Source of the DNA: Blastomussa wellsi
Taxonomy: Eukaryota > Cnidaria > Anthozoa > Scleractinia > Plerogyridae
Reading direction: 5' to 3'
Length of the DNA stretch: 64,000 nucleotides
Assembly: GCA_947652115.1 (NCBI GenBank)
Contig: OX393561.1
Location: forward strand, 1,305,784-1,369,783
The first letter of the stretch is position 1. Every line of letters begins with the position of its first letter. The notes beneath the pieces are model-generated. The model saw nothing but the letters and a program-made list of their open reading frames with translations, ran no database searches and had not been told where the DNA came from. Below, one piece after another: positions 56,732 to 64,000 of the stretch. Made by a program: the position numbers and the translations under genes.

Positions 56732-57334
56732 TTATTCAGCGGTTGGTGGGCTTTGCTCAATAATTTCTTCCGATTTTGCTTCGTGATTTTTTTCAAAATT
56801 AATGTGTTTTGCCGATTTTGCTTCGTGATTTTTTTCAAAATTAATGTGTTTTGTTGTGATCAGAGCTGCGTTTGCCACAGCGAGAAAACGACCGCACCTC
56901 AGGGACATGCTGCCTGCCAGGTTAGACAGCTCTTTGATGATGATGTAGTCGTTTTTAAGTTCTTTTTGATAAGCATGGATGTCGTCGAGGTTGACTGCCA
57001 TTCCGACGGCTTTGGTTACAAGAAAAACGAAGCTGTCGATCAAGCTGTCGGTTGTCTTTGAGCCCACGTATGTCTCGTACCGTTTTGTGTATTTCTCGAC
57101 CTCTTTGTCACTGAGGCGCTTCACATTCTCGTGTGTTAACTGCACCCCGATTGCTTCTTTGGCTTTCCCTGTTGACACCAGCACGGCAAGCTGCTCACGA
57201 AGTGCAGGAATATCAGGCTGCGTTGAAACTGGAAAGGCATTGCCGGGCGCGCTCGTTGGCTCAACTTCAAGCAAGTTCATAATGTCATCTATAGTTTCTT
57301 CAATTTCTGGGGTTAATTCGGATGGATTTGCCAT
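56732..57334 (-). CDS. Conserved Polinton protein with a 14-residue tandem duplication
   Basis: 200 residues from ATG. The N-terminus is acidic (ELTPEIEETIDDIMNLLEVE). The core contains LTHENVKRLSDKEVEKYTKR, ETYVGSKTTDSLIDSF, LDDIHAYQKELKNDYIIIKE and CGRFLAVANAALITTKH. The C-terminus has the unit KHINFEKNHEAKSA once fully and once more almost exactly, from a 42-base tandem duplication at about 56768-56851. The family recurs in Polintons from memory, but its role is unknown. It lies 13 bases from the ATPase gene, on the same strand. Confidence 0.75.
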   Translation of the reverse strand: MANPSELTPEIEETIDDIMNLLEVEPTSAPGNAFPVSTQPDIPALREQLAVLVSTGKAKEAIGVQLTHENVKRLSDKEVEKYTKRYETYVGSKTTDSLIDSFVFLVTKAVGMAVNLDDIHAYQKELKNDYIIIKELSNLAGSMSLRCGRFLAVANAALITTKHINFEKNHEAKSAKHINFEKNHEAKSEEIIEQSPPTAE

Positions 57335-57347
57335 TTTATATTTATTG

Positions 57348-57956
57348 CTATTTTTTTAATTGATATTTTTTTATTCCGTAAGGGTGCCGAAGTAAGAACA
57401 CAAGGTAGGAAAACTTATTTTTTTTCAGCCATGAAATGTAATCTTTGTACTCATCTTGAGAAAGTTCGCCGGCGTAATCTTCAAAAATCGCTTTCAAAGT
57501 CTTCCCTGCGGGAGTGTAAAAAAGCACAACTGCCCCAATGTTTTCGCGGAAAGAAGGCGTTATGCTGGTCATCTTTTGGGTGACCACCCACACGCTTAGC
57601 CCTGTGTGGCGAGCGCTGAACGCAAGTTTGACCAGCTCGCCTGTTCGCTTTTTTACATCTTTCGAGGCTGCGCAGTCATCAAGGATAATGAGCGTGTTGG
57701 TGCCCTCGAAAAGCCCGGAAACAAGCTTCAACCAGCCCTCAACCCATTCCTGTTCGCAAATGATAACAAAAAAACGCGGGTCCGCCTCGGCGAAGCGATG
57801 AAAAGTCTTGTTGTACGCAAATGTCGGGCAGATGAGCACGATGAAGTCGAACTTGCCACGGAAAGGGCCGCGGAGCTTATCAACCACAAACTTTGATTTT
57901 CCCGAATTTGTCGGTCCAATTACGAGAGCGTTAAACGGTATGTTGCCTGGGTCCAT
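57348..57956 (-). CDS. ATP: Polinton genome-packaging ATPase (A32/FtsK-HerA type)
   Basis: 202 residues. Walker A is GPTNSGKSKF (residues about 14-23) close to the N-terminus, as in A32-like packaging ATPases. Walker B is NTLIILDDCAASKD. A downstream RHTGLSVWVVTQKMTSITPS holds the glutamine expected for sensor/motif III. It would pump the element's DNA into the capsid. Complete, with no frame breaks. It begins 4 bases after the major capsid stop, so the two are probably co-expressed. Confidence 0.92.
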   Translation of the reverse strand: MDPGNIPFNALVIGPTNSGKSKFVVDKLRGPFRGKFDFIVLICPTFAYNKTFHRFAEADPRFFVIICEQEWVEGWLKLVSGLFEGTNTLIILDDCAASKDVKKRTGELVKLAFSARHTGLSVWVVTQKMTSITPSFRENIGAVVLFYTPAGKTLKAIFEDYAGELSQDEYKDYISWLKKNKFSYLVFLLRHPYGIKKYQLKK

Positions 57957-57960
57957 TTTA

Positions 57961-59211
57961 TTAGTACTGCACAGAATCTAATTGCTGCCCAATTACGTTC
58001 ATCTGCGAGTCACTGATAACAAATACGTGGCAGTTCACGTTGCCTGAGTTTTTGGCATTCCGCTCGAGTTCAAGCTGGACTCCATCTTGTGTGTTTACAA
58101 GCCGCGTGCCGCTTCCGTGAATTTTTTGACTTTCCATTGAGCGAAGATCTATCAGAAGCCCGAACTTGTTTTCGGTGTAAAACTTTTTCAGATTCATGTT
58201 CGGTGTTTTGTTTTTTGACTTTCCAAAGAAGCGGTCAACTTCGCCCCAGATATCCTTTCCTTCGATGCCGTTGTTGTAAATCATGTTGGGCTTGCCGTTC
58301 ACCGTAACGGTGACTTTTGTCAGGTCTGGGTTGAAGTACTTTTCTGAATCCCTGTTGCCGGCTTCATAAGGCTCAACGAAAAGGAGAAGAAGACCTTTCA
58401 GGGACCTTCTCTGCGAGTTTACTCTGAGGTTTATCCTTGTGTCAATGCCTTTTGAGAAGGTGTGCACAAATGGCCGCTCAACATGATCGTAAAGGAATTC
58501 CTTTCCTGAGGAGTAAACACTTCGCGCGTCGTCCGCCAGAGTCTTGCTCCTCATCATTTCGTACTCGAGCTGGATGTTTGTCAGCTTGTATTTCAGTTTA
58601 GCGGGGTCAGAGCCTTTTACAACCTGCGAGGCCGGCGCAAGGGTCAGCACAAACATGAGGTCGTGGTAAAGAGCTTTCGGGTAGAAAACGCCGTGGTCGG
58701 TCAGGATCTGGTGGTCCAGTTGGATTCGATATTTTGTTCCGAAAACCGTGTTAAGTGCGTTTTCCGCGCCCACACCCGAGGTTTTTTTATCCCCCGCATT
58801 TGAGCGGATCTTTCAGAGGTCCTCGGACTGAATACCCTCGAGCAGCATGTTGTCCCGCTCCTCCTGTGAGAGGAAAAGGTCCTCCCAGATCTTGAAAATG
58901 TCATACCCCACCGTGTCCTGCAGTATTGTTCCAGCGTACTTTACAGTCAGCCTGTCGACAAGAGCACGGGAGACGTTTTGTACGAGGAAGTTGTTGGCGT
59001 GCCCTCCAGCCAGGTCGATGTTAAAGATAAGTGAGATCGAGCCTGGCACGAGGACCTCGTTCTCATTCAGCTTGGGCACGTAAACATACAACGTCTCGCC
59101 GGGGTTGGCTTCGCTGGGATTAAAAGTGATGCGCTTGACCGTGCGCTCGGCTTTCATTCCGCCTAAAATTTTTTCTTGGTTCGTTGGACGAAGGTTTGCT
59201 TGCACAGACAT
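57961..59211 (-). pseudogene. MCP: Polinton major capsid protein, one in-frame stop
   Basis: The frame from ATG 59211 (MSVQANLRPTNQEKILGG) to 57961 would span 416 codons; codon 133 (58815-58813) is TGA. Both sides are in the same frame and both are protein-like, so a single point substitution is the simplest cause. Features of Polinton/adintovirus double-jelly-roll capsid proteins: an N-terminal beta-rich region (ETLYVYVPKLNENEVLVPGS), DHQILTDHGVFYPKALYHDL, NIQLEYEMMRSKTLADDA and YSSGKEFLYDHV. It would form the icosahedral shell. It sits directly before the packaging ATPase. The capsid assignment rests on sequence pattern and context. Confidence 0.8.
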
Positions 59212-59271
59212 GTTTATACAACGCCGGACATTTGTATTTAAATAAAAATAATTTGAATATATAATTTAGCG
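59212..59271. promoter_or_regulatory. 60-base divergent promoter region
   Basis: Separates the major capsid gene (-) from the coiled-coil gene (+). It has tgtataaac just before the capsid ATG on the - strand and aatatataatttagcg just before the other ATG on the + strand, so each direction has its own TATA-like motif. Confidence 0.5.
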
Positions 59272-60825
59272 ATGGCTGAAGGTGGAGAGTTTGGATTCGA
59301 TGACCCTGATCTTGACTTTCATATTGACAACGATGATTACGATGCTGACGATGATAACAATGATGACGATGAAACAACTCCTCTTATGCCTGGCGACTCA
59401 TCCACACCTTTGCCTCAAGGTCAAGAGATTGAGATGCAAACAATGTCTCACGAGAAAAGCGGGCTGTCAGATAAATCTTATATTGAAGAAACATCTTTTG
59501 GTGGAAAAAGAAAAATACAAACATTTGCTGATATTGAAAGAGAACTGAAAGATTTACACAACTTTAATACAAATTTATATTCCTCAGATAAAGCTGAAAA
59601 TTATTATGAAATTTTAACTAAGGAGGGAAAAGATAAAGAAGCAAAAGAATTAATAAATATTGTACAAAATGTGGAAATCGAACGTGCAAAAGAATTAATC
59701 AAAGAAAGATATCCAGAAGCAAACATACCTAAATTGGGATTAAGGCTTGCAACTGCCGAAGAAGCAAAAACAAAACCAGGAATTAAATTTATGGATATTG
59801 TTGCTGTTGGTAAAAATGCTGGTCTGATAAAGGTATTTCTTTCAAATGGAGAAGATTTTCAAAGTTCTTTCTTTAAAACGGAATACATCAAAAAAGTGCT
59901 TGGCCGAAAGGCTTTAGAAATTGATAATGAAAATTTAATAGAAACGAAGAAACAAAGTGATGAACTTGAAAAACAGATGAAAGAAAAACAAAAAGAACTG
60001 AAACAAAAAGAATCAATGGCAAAAGAATCTGAAAAACTAAAACAACAAATGGAAGAAAAGAGAAACAAAATTAGACAAATTGAACAACAGAAAGATGATC
60101 TTGAAGATAAGCCATTGAATATAGAAGAAATTGAAAAACTGAAACAACAGAAAAAAGACCTTGAAAAAGACCATCAAGAATTAGCAAAGAAACTTGATCA
60201 AACAAGAAAAGCAGCAAAAGATGGCAAAAAATTGCAAGAAGATATTCGGAAGCTCACACAAAAAAATGCCGAATTAAAAGAAACTGAAGAGAAACTTCAA
60301 GAAAAAATTAACAAAGAAGATCTTAACGAAAAAAAAGAGCGAAAAGCAGAACTTGAAAACAAAAATAAAGAAGACAAAGCAATTATCGATGATGAAAACG
60401 CTTCACCTTCTGAAAAAGAGGCTGCCAGGGAGAGAATTGCAGATAGACAAGAGGAGATTGGCAGGTTGGCAACACAAATTGAAGAAAAAGAAAGAGCCAT
60501 GCCGCTTCGTGAGCGTGTAAAAGAAATCTTCAAAAAGTACGGCGTGACAGTGACTTCAATCCTTCTTGCCGCAGGTGTCACGATTGGTGTTGTCATTGGC
60601 TCCATTACCAACGCTTTGAAATCAATGGCCAAAGCTTTGGGAAACGGGTTAAAAGCTATTGCGAAAAAAACAGCCTCCATTCTTCCGGGACTGCTCGGCT
60701 CGATTGTTTCTTTTCTTTTCGCAACTGCTGGTAAGGTCCTCGGTTTTCTGGCAGAACACACATGGCTTTTAATTTTGGCTGTTGTGGCCTTTTTGGTTGA
60801 GAGCTATGCCAAAAAGCAGAGTTAA
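59272..60825 (+). CDS. Conserved Polinton coiled-coil protein with hydrophobic C-terminus
   Basis: 517 residues. Residues 1-45 are strongly acidic (DNDDYDADDDNNDDDE). About 80-225 is a globular part with AKELIKERYPEANIPKLGLR and a FLSNGEDFQSSFFKTEYIKK segment. About 225-405 is a long Lys/Glu/Gln coiled coil. From about 415 there is an amphipathic RVKEIFKKYGVTVTSILLAA, followed by several hydrophobic, glycine-rich segments ending HTWLLILAVVAFLVESY. It is open throughout. I recall similar C-termini next to Polinton capsid genes, but no function is established. A virion-anchored or membrane-remodelling role is plausible and is inference. Confidence 0.75.
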   Translation: MAEGGEFGFDDPDLDFHIDNDDYDADDDNNDDDETTPLMPGDSSTPLPQGQEIEMQTMSHEKSGLSDKSYIEETSFGGKRKIQTFADIERELKDLHNFNTNLYSSDKAENYYEILTKEGKDKEAKELINIVQNVEIERAKELIKERYPEANIPKLGLRLATAEEAKTKPGIKFMDIVAVGKNAGLIKVFLSNGEDFQSSFFKTEYIKKVLGRKALEIDNENLIETKKQSDELEKQMKEKQKELKQKESMAKESEKLKQQMEEKRNKIRQIEQQKDDLEDKPLNIEEIEKLKQQKKDLEKDHQELAKKLDQTRKAAKDGKKLQEDIRKLTQKNAELKETEEKLQEKINKEDLNEKKERKAELENKNKEDKAIIDDENASPSEKEAARERIADRQEEIGRLATQIEEKERAMPLRERVKEIFKKYGVTVTSILLAAGVTIGVVIGSITNALKSMAKALGNGLKAIAKKTASILPGLLGSIVSFLFATAGKVLGFLAEHTWLLILAVVAFLVESYAKKQS

Positions 60826-60848
60826 TTTTCTTTGGGAAAACTCAAAAA

Positions 60849-62550
60849 TTAGCGGAATGTCAAAAACAACAAACCTGCAATTGCAACCGCGCCAACCATC
60901 ATTGCAACTTTGTTCGTGTCATGAGAATCACTGCCCGAGCCAGCCGTTGGCACTCGTTCTTCTGTGTGCACTTGCGTTGTTTGTGTTGACTCTTGTGTTG
61001 TCGGTGTTTCAACAGGTTTCAAATCTTTTTTGCTTTCAGTTGTGGCTGCTTTGTGAATTGGATTGGAAGGATTGCTGTTTGGTGGGTTAATTTTTGATTT
61101 TCCGCCATCCATGTGCTGAAGGGCAGCTTTTTTTGTGTTTTTGTTTGCCCCGTCGTTGACCCCCAGCTTCATACCCGGAATCGCTTGTTTGAGCTGGTTG
61201 TTGTAACCAACCGTGCTTTCTGTGTTGATAACCATGCGGCCTGGCATCAACCAAGCGCCCGGGCACACAGCAAGGTTCAACCGCACTTTTGCCTCGTCCA
61301 CCGCCAGCTGGTAACGCTGCACGCTCTTTGCCAGGTCGGGCATCCTCACTGCGTCTTCAACCAGGACAAGAAACTCGGTCTGGGCCTCCTTTGCTCTGCC
61401 TCCCGCCCCAAGAATGCTGCTGCGGACGTTTACTTGCGCACCCAAGATGCAATACACAAATGCTTCAATCGACTGGTTTATTCTCGACAAACCTGCCTGG
61501 GTCAAACCTGTTGTGGTTTTTGGTGCGAACCAGTTGAATTGCTCTTCAGCTGCATCATTTCTTATGAAACAAACTGATATTCCCTTTTCTGTCGCCCTTG
61601 GATCCTCGTCATCGAATTTTGCTTTTTCTGATGGATAGGGAACGTTCAGGATGAAAGGATCGCGGCAATAAATATAAACGCTTCCTAGCCCGTGGTTCGG
61701 GCCAATTGTAAACCGAAAATCGGTTGATGAAGGAACTTTGAACTCAGCACATAATCTTTTATAAGAAGCTTCGTCATATTTGTTGTTAAACTGACTCCAT
61801 GTTGGATCACCCCGGCAATGCGCTAAAGCTTTGGATACCTCCGAGCTGAAATAGGATGCGTCGAACCGTAAAGTACACGTGAAAGATGTAAAACGCTCGT
61901 ACCTGTGGCGGCAGCTTCAGCGTGCTGTCTTTGTCAAATACTTCTCGAGATATTCCGCAGCCTGTTGTCGCGCACCACACTGCAAAGTTCAGCTGCTGTT
62001 CCCAGAAAGAAATATCTGGCCCCGCCAGCCATTTTTTCGCGGGCTTTGACGTTTCGAATTTCGGTTGTTCCTTGGTAAATATCTCTCTAAACTTTGTTGT
62101 AAAATACTGGTCAGGGGTGACATAAATTTTGATTGCTTTGTTGAATATTTTTTTCAAACTCGGTGCAGCTTCTTCGAATGGAACTGCTGGAACCGCCAGT
62201 GCACTTTTTTCTGGGCGTGGCGTCAGTTGGAAAGGAAAACCGCCAACTTCAACCAAACCCAGAGCTCTTTTCATTTCTGCGCTCCAATATTTGCGATCTG
62301 ATCCGAATACGCTTTCCAAACTGTCGGGCCCCTCTTTGAAAAATATTTCGGCTGTTGCTGTGTTGTCCGGTGCAAAAAATACCTGGGCTTCAAATTTGCT
62401 TTTGTCAGCCCTCGGGAAACGTGCAGAAAAAGTCGCCCACGCCTTGGCTTGCGCAAGCTTTGCATTTGTGGAGCTGCCAGCCTGCGCTCGTTTTTCGAGA
62501 TAGTCATACGCAACAGAATCTTGTTTGTTTGCGGTTTTCCATATGTTCAT
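60849..62550 (-). pseudogene. Large Polinton protein with C-terminal membrane anchor, one frameshift
   Basis: The first frame runs from ATG 62550 (MNIWKTANKQDSVAYDYLEK) to a stop at 61807-61809. Protein-like sequence then continues in another frame from about 61810 down to 60849 with no stop. The switch coincides with a run of four C at 61810-61813 (+ strand), so a one-base length change there is the likely cause. The downstream half contains LTQAGLSRINQSIEAFVYCI, VRMPDLAKSVQRYQ and MVINTESTVGYNNQ, a Thr/Pro/Ser-rich linker, and a C-terminal anchor (KVAMMVGAVAIAGLLFLTFR). About 566 codons in all. Beta-rich and large; it may be a virion surface or vertex-associated protein, but this is not established. 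Confidence 0.75.
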
Positions 62551-62636
62551 TTTCTTTTTCCCTGTTATTTTTCAATTGAAAAATTGCACGGAACAAAAAT
62601 AAAATAGTTTTCCATTATTTTTGTGTTCAATAAAAA
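62551..62636. promoter_or_regulatory. 86-base divergent promoter region
   Basis: A/T-rich spacer between the - strand membrane-anchored gene and the + strand penton-like gene. It contains an inverted ttttcaattgaaaa at about 62568-62582 and caataaaaaATGG at the right edge. Confidence 0.45.
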
Positions 62637-63302
62637 ATGGTTGTGCTCACAATCATCGCTCCTTCAAACGACTACACAGTTTATTTTCACCAGCCCCTTC
62701 AACCAAACTATATCAGACTTTTAAGCTGTTCTCTTTACAATTCTTGGTTTAATCTGAAAAAAGTGGGCAGACTTAAATCGATAACACATAACAAAACCAT
62801 CACCTTTTTACCGGGCTATTACACCTTGAAATCTTTAGCAAGTAAAATTGAAAATGATCTTTTGCCGGACAGTGACACCTTAAAAGCAGAAATCAACACA
62901 CCCTATGGTCAAATGGTTGTCTTAAACACAAATTTGGAAAAATTTGAAATTGATGAAAATTTGAGCTCTCTTCTTGGCTTTGGCGTTGTCGGAAATTTAC
63001 CATCATTCTTTTCGTTATTGTATTCAAAAAAACTGAACTCCCCTTCAACGTACTTAATCCATTGTGACTTGATTGACAAACAAGAAAATCAGTTCAATGG
63101 AAAACCATCCACCATTCTTGCCAACTTTGATATAAAAGGTGAACCTTGGGAAAAAGTTTTTTATCAGTCAGAGCCAAAGCATGTTCGTTCCACTTTGAAA
63201 AGTCGAGAGGTAAACAGTTTGACTATTTCAGTCAAAGATGAGAATGGTGAACTTTTCGATTTCAATGAGATGCCACTCACTTTCGTTTTGGAGATAAATT
63301 GA
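62637..63302 (+). CDS. Polinton minor capsid (penton-like) protein
   Basis: 221 residues from ATG (MVVLTIIAPSNDYTVYF). The region around 45-75 (KSITHNKTITFLPGYYTLKS) and 95-115 (LLGFGVVGN preceded by FEIDENLSS) matches the fold-defining parts of Polinton penton proteins. The C-terminus SLTISVKDENGELFDFNEMP then TFVLEIN is the characteristic ending of this family. It is a predicted single-jelly-roll protein that would occupy the capsid vertices. Intact. Identification is by motif order and position. Confidence 0.78.
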   Translation: MVVLTIIAPSNDYTVYFHQPLQPNYIRLLSCSLYNSWFNLKKVGRLKSITHNKTITFLPGYYTLKSLASKIENDLLPDSDTLKAEINTPYGQMVVLNTNLEKFEIDENLSSLLGFGVVGNLPSFFSLLYSKKLNSPSTYLIHCDLIDKQENQFNGKPSTILANFDIKGEPWEKVFYQSEPKHVRSTLKSREVNSLTISVKDENGELFDFNEMPLTFVLEIN

Positions 63303-63353
63303 TTACCTCTTGAATTTCAGACAATTAAAAAAAAAAGCTGTGTTTTATAGACA

Positions 63354-63995
63354 ATGTCTACATCAAACGTATTGCCCAGTGCTCCTCCGGAGACACCACA
63401 AAACGGATTATATCCTGTTTTACAAACGCCTGAGGCCTTTCGCCTTGGAGAGATAAACGAAATCAAAAAAAAGTTGGCTGAAGAGGTTGACAAATATAGA
63501 CTTGTTCGAAAAAAATTTAAACGCGCAAAAACAGCCGTCAACTGGATTTCCGGCGGTCTTGGCGGACTCAGCGCTGTTTTTTCTAGTGCTGGACTTGCGT
63601 CTGCTCTAACAGGGGTCGGAATACCCGTGGCCATCCCTCTTGGTGTTGTTGGTGGTTTATTCTCTGTTGCTTCCTCCGGTTTGATTCTTGCCGGGAAAAA
63701 ACTTGACAAAAAAATGTCAAAACACCAGGAGATTGTTACTCTTGGCCTTGCAAAACGTGCGAGTGTTGACAAGCTGGTTTCCAAGGCTTTAATTGATAAT
63801 CGAATTAGTGATTCTGAGTTTCGGATTATTCTTTCTGAATTGGAACAGTACAATGAGTTAAAAGAAAAGGTACGAGCAAAGCTCACAAAAAAACCATCTT
63901 TAAGTAAACTGCCTGATGTTGAAAAGATAAAAAAAGAGCTTCAAGAACAGCTTATGAGAAAACTCGCGGCGCCAAGCAATGCAAATTTGAACTGA
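63354..63995 (+). CDS. Polinton protein with glycine-rich hydrophobic core
   Basis: 213 residues from ATG. The N-terminus is proline-rich (SAPPETPQNGLYP), then a basic helix (EVDKYRLVRKKFKRAK). About 62-112 is a Gly/Ala-rich hydrophobic region (SGGLGGLSAVFSSAGLASAL onward), then a helical C-terminal half with TLGLAKRASVDKLVSKALID and SEFRIILSELEQYNEL. Proteins of this design recur beside Polinton capsid genes. The hydrophobic core suggests membrane insertion or disruption, comparable in concept to adenovirus protein VI, but no homology is shown. It is the last gene before the window edge. Confidence 0.72.
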   Translation: MSTSNVLPSAPPETPQNGLYPVLQTPEAFRLGEINEIKKKLAEEVDKYRLVRKKFKRAKTAVNWISGGLGGLSAVFSSAGLASALTGVGIPVAIPLGVVGGLFSVASSGLILAGKKLDKKMSKHQEIVTLGLAKRASVDKLVSKALIDNRISDSEFRIILSELEQYNELKEKVRAKLTKKPSLSKLPDVEKIKKELQEQLMRKLAAPSNANLN

Positions 63996-64000
63996 AGTTT

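Larger units (their letters stand above)
49334..64000. mobile_element. Polinton/Maverick virus-like DNA transposon (right end outside window)
   Basis: A contiguous block of about 14.5 kb encodes the Polinton hallmark set: protein-primed family B DNA polymerase, retroviral-type integrase, A32-like packaging ATPase, major capsid protein and penton-like protein, plus about ten accessory proteins. Genes run + for the polymerase, - for 53388-59211, then alternate. The left boundary is not fixed; I place it provisionally at the hairpin just upstream of the polymerase. Terminal inverted repeats and 6-base target duplications cannot be checked because the right end is outside the window. Three genes carry single disabling changes and the rest are open, so the insertion is recent in evolutionary terms. 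Confidence 0.92.

Noticed and set aside
60297..60761. 154-codon - strand frame opposite the coiled-coil gene
   Set aside because: Serine/phenylalanine-rich mirror of a Lys/Glu-rich coiled coil, a typical antisense artefact.
63317..63886. 189-codon - strand frame opposite the last Polinton gene
   Set aside because: Antisense shadow; the + strand frame has the family-like hydrophobic and helical pattern.

Overview
The window is animal nuclear DNA, most likely from an anthozoan cnidarian such as a reef coral. The evidence is spliced genes with standard GT-AG introns, the animal families SLC22, farnesyl diphosphate synthase and ABCC, dense families of short hairpin transposons, Penelope-like fold-back repeats, and a cnidarian-style Polinton. 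The species call is inference; no single sequence here is diagnostic.

Layout. (1) 1-3758: the last three coding exons of an SLC22-type organic ion transporter on the + strand, whose beginning lies left of the window. (2) 6689-14903: a complete nine-exon SLC22 paralogue on the - strand, tail to tail with the first. (3) 14904-24038: a gene-poor stretch made of transposon remains (an inverted-repeat element, a hAT transposase scrap, hairpin MITEs, tandem and inverted repeats). (4) 24039-31478: a complete ten-exon farnesyl diphosphate synthase gene on the - strand, with a Penelope-like element and SINEs in its introns. (5) 31479-39140: another repeat-rich stretch with a BEL/Pao integrase fragment and several hairpin elements. 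(6) 39141-47956: five coding exons of an ABCC (MRP4-like) transporter on the + strand, covering the first membrane domain, the first nucleotide-binding domain and part of the second membrane domain. The second nucleotide-binding domain is absent from the window. A 200-base assembly gap (42476-42675) lies in one of its introns.

(7) About 49.3 kb to the right edge: a large Polinton/Maverick, a virus-like DNA transposon. It carries a 1283-residue protein-primed family B DNA polymerase, a DDE integrase, a packaging ATPase, a double-jelly-roll-type major capsid protein, a penton-like minor capsid protein and about ten further small or uncharacterised proteins, many with membrane segments. Polymerase, integrase, ATPase and penton-like frames are open. 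The major capsid gene has one in-frame stop and two other genes each have one frameshift, so this copy is young but already decaying. It appears to sit inside an intron of the ABCC gene. No maturation protease and no right end are seen before the window stops.

How the parts work together. The host genes are unrelated housekeeping or transport functions: two SLC22 carriers, one mevalonate-pathway prenyltransferase and one ABC exporter. The Polinton genes form a virus-like module: polymerase for replication, integrase for insertion, ATPase for genome packaging and capsid proteins for the particle. Almost every Polinton start codon has a TATA-like A/T motif within about 15 bases upstream, which suggests the element carries its own promoter code.
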